Position numbers and translations under genes: made by a program. Source: Chinchilla lanigera (taxonomy: Eukaryota > Chordata > Mammalia > Rodentia > Chinchillidae). Taken from it: 64,000 nucleotides of DNA. The stretch lies in the NCBI RefSeq assembly GCF_000276665.1, contig NW_004955405.1, forward strand, positions 11,959,810 to 12,023,809. Direction: 5' to 3'. Positions 1 through 11,800 of the stretch are shown here, one piece after another (within the stretch, counting starts at the first letter, position 1; each line of letters begins with the position of its first letter). The notes beneath the pieces were generated by a model. It ran no database searches. It saw only the letters and a program-made list of their open reading frames with translations, and was not told the origin of the DNA.

Positions 1-976
1 CTCTATTTTACGAAGAACCTAAGACTAAGAATGGTTAAATAATTTGCCCAAGGTAGAATAAATGGCAAAGTCTGTTCTTGACTTTACTCTATTACTTGAA
101 AGCAATGTGCCCAAACTCCCATATTTTATTCCCTTCCCACAGCAAGCCCCCCAGGGCAGTTGTATGGTGTAAAGGTTATCATGGTGGCTGGTGAGTACTG
201 GCTTCCACACTCAGCAGCGGTTATTATTAGAGCTCAACAGAGTTTAAATGCTGTCTCGAGTTTCACTCACCTACAGACCTTCATTGCGACAGGAACCCCC
301 ATTTACAGTTGTATCTTTTCAGCCCCATTTACACATACAGGTGGTTGGTGTCGACTGTTAGTGTGAGAGATGATGAGGTCCTGGTGATGGTTAGTGACGA
401 GGAAAGAAACAGGACTCCATAAATTAACGTGGAAGCGTGCTCAGGACAATGGAGTGGCAAGAATGGCTCTCCCAGCCACATGTACCTTTCTTACCAGTTT
501 TCAGATCTAAAATCATCTTTCAGGGTTCCTGGACCTACCTGGAAAGAACTAGGACAGAAAGTTCAAGCTCTTTAGCCCTATTGTCTAGGAGGGTGTTGCT
601 TTGAGTAGTGTAAGGATAAAAATGAAATGACCCTCTAGAGGCAGTGGTGACTACCCACAGCTCACTTGGAAGTCAGTAAAGCCCTCATTTTTTCATATTA
701 GCACTGGAGAGCTGACCTTTAAAATCCCCACATCTGGGGAGAATGTGTGATTTGATGCGGAACATTTCAGGGCAGGACCAAGGATGAATGACTGAGAATA
801 TGCCCATTAGCTCATTGGTTTTCTTCTCCTTCAAGGAGCCCAAAACTGCTTAGGTTATAAACGTCTGTTTTTGGACATTTCCAAACCGATAGCACTTGCT
901 TAAGTAGGTCTTCAGTGCAGGGTAGATGAAGCACAGATATAAATGGAATGCTGATCCATGCACCTGGTATGAAGAT

Positions 977-977
<1 letters not shown>

Positions 978-1014
<37 letters not shown>
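978..1014. repeat. (TG)n microsatellite, about 18 units
   Basis: An uninterrupted run of alternating TG ending in a GG interruption. The histidine/threonine-rich and cysteine/valine-rich open frames that cross it are translations of the microsatellite, not genes. Confidence 0.97.
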
Positions 1015-1018
<4 letters not shown>

Positions 1019-2009
1019 TTCACAGTGAAGCTTAGCCATTTCAAGGCAGTGAGTTGTATAATAAGTTCAGCAAAGGGCTGTTTGAGAAAAGATGGGATTG
1101 CTTTAAAAAAGAGCCACACTCTGAATCGCTTTGTTATGGAGATGTTACATTGAGGCTCTTGCTCTGCATCCAGGGTCCAAGGAGTAATACTGCTGAATAT
1201 ACAATGAGCTTTTGATTTGAGAAACTCAAAATACCTGCAGGTCCAGAAGGCATAAAGAGAAGCCTATTTGTATTCATAACGCCTTTTTTAAAGAGTCGTG
1301 GAATTTGGTGGAAAACGGAATTGGATAGATGGACATCTTACAGATTCATCTCCAGGAGAAAATAGCATCTGTCTGATCTCGTGTGTCCTCATCTGCTAAG
1401 CGAAGGTCTGGGTCGTGGTGCTGATAGAAATTCCTCATAGCTGTTAATTCCAAGCAGTCCAGCTGTGAGGCACTTCGGTGCTTGAATCTGTCATATCACA
1501 AACTCCTGCATATCCTGACCAAGTGTAGTTAGCATTTTGCCTGGCCAGGCTTTAGTCGGGTACAGCCTTGAGAAACAGCAAACTGAGAAATTCTGCCCCT
1601 GACGTTTTCGGATGAGGATCCAGATGTCAGAACCTGTGAGCTTTGATGTGACTACTTGTAATGAGGAGGCTGCAGCCACTTAATCACCAGGCTGCTGTGA
1701 TTAGGACACAGCTTCTCTAGGACACAGCTGCCAGTCAGCATTCATCCATGCTCCTGAGAGCCTGCAAGGTGTGGGGTTTGGCTGGGGCAAGGAAGCAGAT
1801 CCTCCCTCCTCGCTGGTGTGGAGGGGCCTTGGGGCACACAGTGAGGTCAAAGAACAGATCATTTCTGAACCTGTAAGTGAAAACCCATTTGGTGGCTGCC
1901 ATCGGAGGAGTTGTCTTCTTTTCAGAGTCTAATAGCAGAACAATTGGATGAGATTAGTGATTCCTGATCCAGGCTGGCACTGACTGTGTTGGCATGGGCT
2001 ACTGGTAAA

Positions 2010-2125
2010 CTCTTTTGGCTTTGCCCTCCTTCCTTTCCTCTCTCCCTCTGTCTTCTTCCTTTCTCTCCTCTCTTCTTTTCCTACCTCTTTCTCGTTCTTC
2101 ACTCCTTTTCTCCCTGCCTTCATTC
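2010..2125. repeat. Pyrimidine-rich tract in intron 8
   Basis: Nearly all C and T on the + strand, with imperfect CCTT and CTCT units and no fixed period. It leads directly into an L2-like fragment. Confidence 0.75.
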
Positions 2126-2200
2126 CATATTTACTAAGTGCCTGCTATGTGTCAGGCAAGGTGATAAGAGACCAGACATTAAACAACAACAATAACAACA
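2125..2200 (-). mobile_element. L2 3'-end fragment
   Basis: The text around 'actaagtgcctgctatgtg' matches the reverse complement of the highly conserved L2 3' terminus. The fragment ends in AACAAC repeats. Identified by eye only, so the ends are approximate. Confidence 0.55.
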
Positions 2201-3702
2201 ATAAAACAGTTCAGACTTGTTTCTGATCTCAGGAGACTCAGAGTCTGGTGTAGGGGACAGGATAGAAGACCGGAGATTTCAGCTGGAGCCCACAAGTGCT
2301 GTGTTGGAGAGTGGGAGAGGGTAAGGAGGGCTGCCTAACCTGGGAGACTGGAGGAGTTAGACAAAGCGGCTGGGTGATACCAGCATTACAGGCAGAGAGG
2401 ACACGGGTGACGGCCTAGACAAGATTGGTCTGTGCAGTTGGCACCACTTCCCCGTGGGGAGGGCAGGAGGAGGAAGGAGGGCTGATATTCTGTCTTCTCC
2501 GAGGACTCGATCATGCCGGGTCTTGCCTGCCATATGAAGACATTTAGACTTCAGCATTGGGCAACTGTAATCGGTCTACGGCGTGGCCATTGCAACCTGG
2601 CATGGAACCCTAGAGATGGGGGCGTCTTAGGTGGACCTTGTGAGAGTTTAAAAGTGGACCATTTGCATAGGTATCGCTAGAGATGGCCTGGCACTCCTGT
2701 TAATCCATGGGTTGGGGAGAGAATGTGCGGATGTTTCTTCCTTCTTCTGTTTCAATTTAGAAAGTGCCATTCAAGTCTGATGTGGGAACAGTGAATGTTA
2801 CATGACAGTAAGTTAGGAGGCTGTTTTGAAGTTGAGATGCTTCCAGGTAAGATGAAGAAGGGGCAATAAAGTGGAAATGGCCAGAGGGCACTTAAAATCC
2901 TGCATTTAATTCCTAAAGCGACCAAAAAGATACAGGAAGCAATAGTTAAGAAACACAGAAAAGTTCTAACAGAGCTGCTGAAAATTGCCTGTGTCGACGT
3001 ATTCTTCAATAAAAGTTGTTTTCTGCTGACGTTTTCTTTTGCTCTACGAAGGATCCTCTTATATTTGATGATCAATTTTCCACAAGGTTTGCCATAATGC
3101 TTCCTCAAGCTCAGGATTTTACATTTTAATTCATTTGATAGCTGTGTGGAACCTAAAACAGTGTATGCTGCTTTTATAATTCAGGGTCATTGTTTTCTAG
3201 CTGGCAGGATGTTACTCAAAGCTCAACCCTTTTCTTTTCCCCTCTTAAATTTCTTCGTCCTGGCTTGAGGAGAGTTGCTGGAAAAACGTGTTGTTTCCAG
3301 TGGTTGAAGTGGAGACTGTAACTTGGACTCATGACTGTCTGACCCACCTCGGCTGTCCAATGTGGGTACACATTCTGTGTCCTTTAACCCCTCCCCTCAC
3401 ACGCAGGCCTGGGTGTCCTAGACCAGGATCTGTGCTCCTTTTTCCAGAGACTGCTCTTCCAGCAACATGTCTAGGATCCATTAATCCTTCACAGCCCCCC
3501 ACAAGCTTCAAATCCTTCCTGCTCCCAAGGCAGATAAGCAAACACAGTTTCAAGATGGACTGAGAAGTTTGTGGTAAGATTAGGAGAATTTCATTATTAT
3601 TTTTATTATCATCCCACCCATCCTATGCCTTTCTTGGCATACTATCTCTTCAGCTATGTTTATAATCTCAAACAGAGTTTAGTACAGTAGGACTTAGCAA
3701 AT

Positions 3703-3752
3703 GTATATATTTTTGGTACAAGGATTGAACCCAGGGCCTACACTGTACTTTT
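3703..3752 (-). mobile_element. Degenerate ID-like SINE fragment
   Basis: It contains 'ggtacaaggattgaacccagggcct', the reverse complement of a diverged B-box region of a tRNA-derived SINE. It lacks the box A half that the intact copies in this window have. It could instead be a chance match. Confidence 0.4.
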
Positions 3753-5084
3753 TAAAATACAATTTTTAAAATGTGGTTTGTGACTGTAGAGAACTATGAT
3801 GATTTTCATTTGAAGGCTCAAGGAGAGAGAAGATGTGAATCCCGCGTGTAACTCTAGTTCCATAAGAAAGGCGTTGGCCAAATGGAATCTGCACAGAGAC
3901 TCCTCCCAAAGCTGTGAAAAACTGAACGTTGACTTCCTCTTGCCAAGGTAGAGGGGTTCAAGGCTTGGCATGAGTGGTCTGTGATGGCAGAGCCTCCGTG
4001 GCCCCAGGATGTAGAGGACCATGTCGGTGGGGACTAGAACACTAGACCAGCCCTCAAGTTGCCGAGAGCTCTGTTTCTCTAATTGCTATGTTCTTATACA
4101 GAGTTAACCCAAGGTTGAATAATGGAGCATGCGAACACTCCCTGCCCCTTGAAGCTCAGGTCAAGAGAACTTTCCCCTTGAGAAGCCCTTGCTTTGCAGA
4201 GCAAAGTGCTGCCACTGCCGTAGTCACTGACACCTTGGAGTGGTCTGGCTTTATGTGTGACTCTTGGAAATATTTGCAGTTTAAATGGCTGAAGAAACAA
4301 AGAACAGTGATGTCTGATCAGAAGTTTCCTTTGAGGGAGTGACAGGTGTGTGAGTGGGGCATTTCAGGGTCAGGGAGACCTCTGTGGCTTAAGCAACATA
4401 GACTCTGCTTTCGCTTTTGTTTCTCAGTGTTTATTTTTATTTCTACTCTAAAGCTTCCCTCTCAGCTATCAAATCCTGTTATCATTTGCAATTTAATCAA
4501 GATTGAGGAAAGTTCGCTAAAGGTAGAAAACACTTGCTGCTCGTAACTGAAATTCTAATGTAACTGAAATTCAAACTAGCAGCTGAGGATGGGTGGTAGA
4601 GGGGCGAGTGGGAGGGGGCCTTTTCCTCAACCTTGCAAATGTATACTTTGACATGTCGGTTGCTGGAGGTAAGATGGAAAAATCTTAGCAAAAGCTCTGT
4701 GAAAAGAAGGCTGTGAGAAAGAGACCCTTTTATGTGTTTTTATCTGACCTGACCAGAGCTGCAGACCCCTGATGTCAGAATATCTTTGAGTGGAATTTGT
4801 CCCCTGGGGGATTTATCCTTTTGTTAGGACAGGGCATCTAATAGAACAGATGCTTGTTAATCTTGTGTTAGAGCATTGTCCTGGAGGCACCAGCTCTACA
4901 GGCAGGGAGCCTTTATTTGCTGGATCCTGCTGAAGTAGTGTTGGCTGTGGAGGGAAGACAGAATCTAGAAGTGGGCTAGGAAGGATTGGGTTGCCAGGAG
5001 CATCTGAGGAGTGTGCGGGATCAGCTCTCTACGCTGCTTCTGGAACTATTGCAGCATTCTGCACAAGTGCACTTGCTAATAAGG

Positions 5085-5245
5085 AAAGAATACGGGATTT
5101 GGCGTTAGGAATGAGTTTGACTCCCACAGCTGCCAACCACAAATTGTGTAACCTGGGACATCACTTGAACTTTCAGTATCACTCTTCTGCCCCATGTAAT
5201 GGAAATAACTGCTCTGTGTACTTCACAAGTGTGTAAAAAGGCACT
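5085..5245 (+). mobile_element. MIR SINE remnant
   Basis: The MIR core order is readable: 'gagtttgactcccacagctgcc', then 'attgtgtaacctgggacatcac', then the 'cagtatcactcttctgcccc' to 'atggaaataactgc' block. It is strongly diverged, as expected for an ancient mammalian SINE. Confidence 0.65.
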
Positions 5246-5267
5246 TTGTTAAACCAGCAGGTGTTCT

Positions 5268-5388
5268 TCTGGCTCAGTTTCTCTTTTTTTTTTTTTTCCA
5301 GTACTGGGAATCAAACTCAGGACCTTGCGCTTGCCAGGCAGGCGCTGTGCCACTGAGCTAAATCCCCAGCCCCTCTGGCTCAGTTTCT
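5268..5388 (-). mobile_element. ID-family SINE (tRNA-derived) with target-site duplication
   Basis: Read on the - strand, the body starts with ggctggggatttagctcag, a Pol III box A as in tRNA-derived SINEs. It continues through the core gcgcctgcctggcaagcgc and a box B (gagtttgattcc), and ends in an A-tail seen here as a T-run at 5284-5298. It is flanked by a 15-bp direct repeat, tctggctcagtttct, at 5268-5282 and 5374-5388. The intact duplication and clean body point to a comparatively recent insertion. It interrupts sequence just downstream of a MIR. Confidence 0.93.
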
Positions 5389-6325
5389 TTATTAATGTGC
5401 TAGCATCATTGATAAATTCTGTTGTTCAGTGTTAGTTTCAGACATGAAAACATTTGGTTGTTTATACAAGCACCAAATACATATTTCTCCACTTTTTGGG
5501 TTTTTAAAGTGTATTATTCTGCTCTCCTCTTGTGGGTTTGGAAGGTTTATAACTAGTTGGAGTACTATATAAGATAAAGAGGATCTAAATGAAAGCACAA
5601 GGGGTTCTCTTCTAAGAACAGCACGTTTAGCACGTAACTTTTCGTTACGTTTGTGCATTTCAAGCATAGAAGTGAGAGCGCCCGGGAGAGCTCTTCCGAG
5701 CTCTCTTTGCCTACTTCTTGCTTCGTGCGTGCATGCTGGATATGTGGGTAATGGAATTCTGGGTGTGGAATGATACATGTGATTATGTAAAGACATGTAC
5801 TACCAATATACTGTGCAAGGTCAAGCGTGTAGGAAATGGGGTAGAGAAAATATATCACTCATTTACTCACTCAGACACTTATAATGTAGGTTTATTAAAT
5901 GTAAGCCCATTTCTTGGAAAAAGTAAAATAAGTCAGGTACTTCAGTTCTCCTAGAAGTTTGTAGGCTCTGCTTTAATCCAATAGGTGAATACAGAATGAC
6001 CCTCAGAAAGGGGCTATGTAATTATTTTAGAGGATGCAGTGGGTTTGGGAGCTTGGAAGCCAAAGGACCCTTCACCAGGGAAACTGGAGGAGTACATTAC
6101 TATTTCCTCGAATTCCTTGGAAAAGAAGGCTTTCTCCTTAACAAATATGTGACCTGTACAAGAGCTTCTTCCGGTGCCTAACACCAAACATAAGACTGTC
6201 TCATGGAGTATTTTTGTGACTGACCACACGGGACTACTTTATTGTGTATCTCGGTTGAGAGCGGTGTACTACCAGTAGTGACCTGAAGATGGCAGCATTG
6301 GGCGACCTATCTTTCCCACGCACTC

Positions 6326-6350
6326 GCCGCCCCCCCCGCCCCCGCCCCCG
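6326..6350. repeat. C-run tract (G-quadruplex-capable on the - strand)
   Basis: Three runs of C (8, 5 and 5 bases) are separated by single G. The complement can supply four or more G3 tracts with very short loops. No CpG island or promoter feature surrounds it. Confidence 0.7.
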
Positions 6351-7879
6351 CTCTGCTCCACAGCCCTGTTTGGATTTCGGTGTCACTCAGACTTTCTTCT
6401 GCTTAATGAGTGTATAAATGTAAACGACTCTGCTTTTCTTCTGTGGGAGAGGTCTGATCTATCATTCCTGTTTTGGTTTTCAGTTAATGACTGTGTGTAA
6501 TTATACTCAAATAGAATATTTATAAATAATTACATATTATTAGTGGCATGTAAAATTTAGAATTCATGAACATTAGTGTTGATGAAAGATACCCTTCAAT
6601 TTGTGAGGCGTTAGTCTTCGTATTCTTGTTTGTTTCTGTTTAAAGGACATTAGTGGCCAAGAACTGGCAATTCTGTTTGGGAGTGAGTAACACTCAGGAC
6701 TCCCCCCTCCCCCAACTTTTTCTTTTTTAATAATAGGTAGGGTATTTGTTTGGCAAATCTCTAGGGGATGTATTATAGATCCGCATCTGGAGAGTTCTCT
6801 GAGGAAAGCAAATGTTATTTTCTTAAAATTTCAAGAAGCAATTAGTTGTCCTTGAACTGTGCAAGGTCTTCAGAGGGTCGTCCAGTTCAACTCCAAACCA
6901 GACAGTCGAAAGGTGGCGTCACTCCCTCCTCCCGATTAGTGAGCTAATTGGATCTTTAGCAGTGTCTGTAATTCAGATATTGCCAGTAGGTAAGTTTCAA
7001 GGGCAATATCCCATTTCTCATTTTCTGTCCCCCACAATGAAGCCGCAAACAGAAAACTGCCTTAGAGCAAAAGGTCTAATTCTCAGCGGCCAGCGGTCTG
7101 CAGAAGCAGCATCTAGCGGCTCCCTTTCCTTGATGGGTTCAGGAAGCCAAAGCGAAAGGTAGATGGGGCACAAGCAGATGGAGCTGAGGGCCGAGTTTCT
7201 GGAAGGGCTCCAGGTGAGAAGAGAGCCAGAGAGCGTTCCGAGTCCTGGGAAGAGGCGCGCGGAGACTCTCCCCTCTGAGGTCGCCTCATTCTAGAAGCAC
7301 GTCCCTGGATAGGGAACTTACTTTTGAGTCTTGGGTCAGATTGATGTGAACCTTTTATTTCCCCCCCATAAAATAGGCTGAGGGACCGTATCCACACGAA
7401 GGGTGCAAGTGGCACTTCAGATTTTCTCAGAGGCTCTCTCAGCCTGTTTTGATTTAGATCATAACCATGACCATGCATTATGTATACATTGATGGAGCAC
7501 AAGGAAATTTAAAAATGCACTTAATAGCTGACCTAAATGCTCCCATAGCTGGCTCCGTGTGTGGGTTTTGGAAGCTTTTGAATATGACAGCATATGTTTT
7601 TAAAAAACAAACTCTTCTGCGTTCAGTGTTAAGACTCCAAGGACGTCACGTGACGTACTATAATGTGATAGAGACTAGGGAAGTCAGCCAAAAGCATGCT
7701 AAGATGGTGCCACAAGATTCTGGTTTTCCTGTGTTTTAGATTTTTATTTCCCCATTATTTGGTTGTAAAGAAAAATTGTGCATCTACTAATTTAGAATCT
7801 AGAAACCTTAAATATGACAAACGTTGATGTTGATCTGTTTCAAACATTGAGTTCTGCATCTCCTAAATGTTGCCATCTG

Positions 7880-7985
7880 GACCGGTTCTTGGTAAATCAC
7901 TTCCTCTTCCTGGACTTGCATTTTCCCTTTGGTAAAAGAGAAGGGCTGAGGTTCCAAGATCGTCTTCCCAAGACTGTATGATTTC
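7880..7985 (+). mobile_element. Possible MIR fragment
   Basis: The order 'taaatcacttcctcttcctggacttgc' then 'ccctttggtaaaagagaagggctgaggttcc' resembles the central MIR region. No flanks are recognisable, so the call is weak. Confidence 0.4.
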
Positions 7986-8217
7986 GTCTCTTCCTCGTGC
8001 CCTGGCTGCGCACAGCTGTTTGGGAGGACAGATTTAAAGGCTGTGTTTTACCTCTCAAACAGACGTTCACATCTCTTAGCAATGTTCTTTTCATGAGACC
8101 TCTGTGAGTTTTACTGCTCTCAGTACCTTGGCATCCTTGGGCCAAGGCGTGTTCCTGTTCATTTGTCACCTTTGACCGCCATTGTCTTCTGTCTGCTTCA
8201 TCAGCTTCTACAATCCC

Positions 8218-8395
8218 TCCCTGTCTCTGTCTCCTTTTCTTCCACCCGTCGTCTCTCCCTCCTTCCTTCCTTTATCTGTTTATTCCCTCCTGCTCTCTCC
8301 TTCCCTCCCTCCATGTTTCCTCCTTTCTGTCTGTGTCTCTCCCTCCCTTCCTCCTTCCCTCCCTTTCCTCCTTTCTTCCTTTCTCTGACAAAGTC
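8218..8395. repeat. Polypyrimidine tract (CT-rich) in intron 8
   Basis: About 178 bases that are almost entirely C and T, built from TCCC, TTCC and TCTG units. The serine/proline-rich open frame across it, and the arginine/glutamate/glycine-rich one on the other strand, are artefacts of this composition. The tract abuts a B1-like fragment at its 3' end and probably grew from that SINE's A-tail side. Confidence 0.9.
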
Positions 8396-8465
8396 TGTTC
8401 CTCTTGCCTCAGCTTCCCATCTGCTGAGATTCCAGCTTTGCACCATCATACCCAGCCACAGTCTA
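8396..8465 (-). mobile_element. B1-like SINE fragment
   Basis: 'gcctcagcttcccatctgctgagattcc' followed by 'caccatcatacccagcc' is the reverse complement of the left end of a 7SL-derived B1 (gctgggcatggtgg, then cagcac, then aggctgagg). The pyrimidine tract stands where the rest of the element and tail would be. Confidence 0.6.
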
Positions 8466-8479
8466 TTCTTCACAGCACT

Positions 8480-9170
8480 ATGATCTCTTAAAAGCCAATT
8501 CAGAACATGTCTTTCTCATGCCTCAGACTTTCCAGTGTCTTACCGCTGCCCCTAGAAATGCAATTTAATTCCTGTCACGGAGCCTTTATGCTTGCTATTC
8601 CCTCTGATGGGAACTGTTTTTCCTATGTCTTTGCACAACTGCCTCCTTTTTTTTTAACTGCATGAAAAAGTTGCCTTTAAAATATTGTTATGAGCCCATG
8701 CTCGCAGCACATGATGTCTACATTCCCCGCGGGGAGTTGGTGCGCGCACAGGGACATCTTCATTCCGTCTTCATCCCCTTTCCTTGCCTTTCTCCCGCCC
8801 TGCTCCTTCTCCAGACCCCCTTCCCCTGTGAGGAAGACCTCTCTCCCTACTTCCTATTATCTATATTTATTCTGCTCTTTAACAGGTTGCAGCTTAAATA
8901 TTAGCCCTTCTGAGGGGACTTTTCTCTGTCTAAAATAGTCATGTCTTTTGCTTAATATTTGAGACATTATATGGTTTTATTCCTTGCACATATGGGACAA
9001 CTTCCCACTGCCTGAAATTATCCTGTCCATTGATGTTTATTGTTATTGTTGCCTGTTTCATCCTGGAGCTTGTACCTTCATAGGATCAGGGGATGTTTTG
9101 CTTTTTTTTTTTTTGCATATCCTTAGCATCTAGAATAGAGTCTGACACAAAATAGTTGTTCAAGAAGTGT
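8480..9170 (+). mobile_element. L2 LINE 3' region, interrupted
   Basis: L2-type text runs in + orientation: 'tttatgcttgctattccctctg', 'tgtctttgcacaactgcctcc', and the terminal 'cttagcatctagaatagagtctgacacaaaatagttgttcaa'. Bases about 8655-8895 look like an inserted L1 3'-UTR piece, because 'ctccctacttcctatta' to 'ttctgctcttta' recurs near 35695. The end is cut by the ID SINE at 9176. Confidence 0.55.
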
Positions 9171-9270
9171 TTATAGCTGGGGATGCAGCTCAATGGCACA
9201 GCGCCTGCCTGGTAAGTCATGAGTTCGATTCCCAGTACCAAAAAAAAAAAAAATAAAAGAAGTGTTTGTA
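9163..9270 (+). mobile_element. ID-family SINE, + strand
   Basis: The body gctggggatgcagctcaatg, cacagcgcctgcctgg and gagttcgattcccagtacc, with an A-tail, runs from about 9176 to 9256. Flanking copies of aagaagtgttta(t/g)ta occur at 9163 and 9257. Compared with the other ID copies it lacks a few bases in the 'caagcgcaaggt' core. A B1 SINE starts immediately after its downstream duplication. Confidence 0.88.
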
Positions 9271-9420
9271 CAGCCAGGTGTAGTGGTGCATGCCTGTAAT
9301 CCACAAGAGGCTGAGGCAGGAGGATCACTTTGAGTTTGAGGCCAGCCTGGACTATACAGTGAGTTCAAAGCCAGTCTGCACTACTGTCTCAAAAAACAAA
9401 AAGAAGGAAGAGTTTGTAGA
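9271..9420 (+). mobile_element. B1 SINE (7SL-derived)
   Basis: It begins cagccaggtgtagtggtg, passes 'gaggctgaggcaggaggatcac' and 'gaggccagcctgga', and ends 'ctactgtctcaaaaaac'. This is the usual B1 order. The tail is followed by 'ggaagagtttgtag', close to the target sequence 'agaagtgtttgta' before it, which suggests a duplication with a mismatch. Confidence 0.88.
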
Positions 9421-9649
9421 GTAAGTGAAGTAATGAATCAGTGGTTGGATGTCATAGTCAGGAAACTATAGCACAGAGAGTACATTGTAATATAGCTAAG
9501 AAGCAGGGCGCAGACAAAAATTCAGGCCTTTGGTGTAATTTTTCTTCCTGGTCGTGCAGACACATACAGGTCATCTTATTCATTCACCCTTTTAGTTCTC
9601 TACCAAGTACTCATTGAGCCTTTATTGCGTTTCAAACAATATTACAAAT

Positions 9650-9848
9650 CAGTTATTCTCACCCAGGTGTGAGATTGCTTCTTGGGGCCATTTTAGATTG
9701 CTAAAAAGGAAATGGGGGGCGCTCCCAGCACCTAGGGAGTAGCAGTCAGAGATGCTGCTAAACATCTATAACATACAGGACAACCTCCCACTGCAAAGAA
9801 CTAAGTAACTTAAAAAGTCTCTAATGTTGAAGTTGAGACACTTGGTTT
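9650..9848 (+). mobile_element. MER5-like hAT-Charlie remnant
   Basis: It opens with 'cagttattctcaccc', has the characteristic 'ggggcgctcccagcacctaggg', 'gatgctgctaaacatctataa' and 'acaggacaacctcccactgcaaagaa' blocks, and closes with 'aatgttgaagttgagacac'. This order matches MER5A/B non-autonomous elements. About 60 bases before it resemble an L2 end. Confidence 0.75.
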
Positions 9849-10589
9849 TAAAAGAACAGAAAGAGACCCTTGCTGTCATGATGTGAAGAGCCTAGAGTGG
9901 GAGACCAGTGATAAACAGCGTCTACCATGCATAGAGAAATTGCATGCTGCATCAGACAGTGGTGTGCTGGAAAAGCTTAGACATGTGGAAGAAAGTAGGA
10001 AAAGGGCTGGTAGGTGACGTGGCCTGTGAAGTTGGTAGGATGGGCTCTAATGTCAGCCTCCTTGGGAGGTGAATCACGAAAGGGAATGTTGCCTCTAGAG
10101 GTGAGCTTCATGACCTGGAAATGACCAGTCCTTCGGGGCCAGCTCCGTGGTGCAGAGTGTTGTACTGCTCTTCTTCAGGAATCATTCTTACATTAAAAAA
10201 TGAATAAAATTCTTCGGAACCAAGGGACATCTTAACCTCCAAATAAAAATAGAACAAACTGCCAAGGGCTAGGAATAATAATTATTTTCTGCCCCTTTTT
10301 AGGAGTGTTGAAGTTCTCCTCTTTCTTGACACTTCAGGGCTGTATCACCACTAATGCAGGACAGTGTTAATTTGATGCAGGTTTTATTGCTCACTGTCAA
10401 CTTCTCACTTTTCTCTTTGAGCAAAAATAGTGCGGCTTCAGCCCTTCTCAGTGGCATGGTGAGTTTTGTTGGTTGTGCAGAGATTTCTCTGTCTAGGTTG
10501 ATTTCTTAAATCCAGCAGAAGCAATTGCAGATTTTAATATCCTGGGGAAGCTGCAGTAGTTGAGCTGACAAAATTCAGGCCAGTATAGA

Positions 10590-10665
10590 TCCATGCACGC
10601 ATGCATGCATACATACATAAGTCCACACATACATAAGCATCTGGATACAGACATATACATTTAAA
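10590..10665. repeat. Degenerate CATG/CATA simple repeat
   Basis: Repeating gcatgcatgcat and acatacataa units with point changes. Confidence 0.8.
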
Positions 10666-11149
10666 ATTGTACCAAAATTACTAAAATTATTGTTTTGATA
10701 ATTTTATGTATGTATACTTACTTTCTTGGTCTTTTTGCTTACCACTATTCTTTTTTTAAAGCAAATGATGTAGTACAGCTACTTAGTGAGTACAATAAAT
10801 TAAAATCCTACCCCAAACACTCTTATTCAATTACTCGAAAACTTCCTCTTTGGATTCTTTTGTGTCCTTTCCTGACTATCTCACCGTGCACGCTCCATAC
10901 ACTCTCCTACACCGGCTTGTGCACAGTATTCAACACCAGACTAGCAGGACGCTCACCAACATCCAGACACCCTCAAGCTCAGGGAGGACTATTGATGACT
11001 CTCCTGTATGTTGTGCTGAGTCACAGAGCCAGACTCAGGGAGCTGCGTATGGGATGCCTCTATTCATCTGATGTCCTAAAGAGGCAAAATGACAGAGATG
11101 AGGTCAGAAAAGTGTTGCTAGGGACCAGAGGTTAGTGGAGAAGTTAACA

Positions 11150-11262
11150 TAAAGGGGCATGACAGATTGGGGGGTGATACTGTTTACAATTCTTTACCAA
11201 ACATTGGCGCCTGGTAGGTACTCAGCAAATGTTTGTCAAATGAATAAACAAATTATAAAAAT
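11150..11262 (+). mobile_element. MIR or L2 3'-end fragment
   Basis: 'ggcgcctggtaggtactcagcaaatgtttgtcaaatgaataaac' is the typical terminal stretch of these ancient elements in + orientation. Bases 11270-11640 after it show nothing recognisable apart from a T-run at 11415. Confidence 0.55.
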
Positions 11263-11644
11263 TATTGAGATGACTGAATTTCACCTTACGTTTCCACATT
11301 TGCATGAACTTATTTATGTCACTGAAACATAATTTGTTAAGTATAGTGGGATGTTCTTACAGTGTTATCATTGTAACACACTCATGCATTTCTAAATCTG
11401 TGCTTTTTACTTATTTTTTTTTTTTTTTGCAGGGGATAGGGTTTGATCCGTAGGATTTGTGAAGCCAGGAACCATAAAATTTTCAGCAGTTAATACTTTT
11501 CTCGTATACCTTAAACTTAGGCAAGGATTACTAAGTAAGAGAACAGGTTTCAAAGAATATCTTGATTTAAAAACCTTTAAGTTGATAATGTTGAACGGGT
11601 TATGCACAGAGTAACATCGTATCTTGGGTATCATTTTATTATAA

Positions 11645-11800
<156 letters not shown>

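Noticed and set aside
926..1153. Frames rich in Cys-Val or His-Thr
   Set aside because: They translate the TG microsatellite.
5284..5375. tRNA gene
   Set aside because: Pol III box A and B resemble a tRNA, but the body cannot fold as a full tRNA and it ends in an A-tail with target duplications, as SINEs do.
5392..5796. 134-residue open frame on the - strand
   Set aside because: No known motif, and it starts beside an inserted SINE. Nothing supports translation.
8163..8483. Serine/proline-rich frame and its arginine/glutamate/glycine-rich opposite
   Set aside because: They translate the polypyrimidine tract.
10695..11135. 146-residue open frame on the + strand
   Set aside because: Low-complexity start, no family resemblance, and it ends in a MIR/L2-like area. 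Probably chance.
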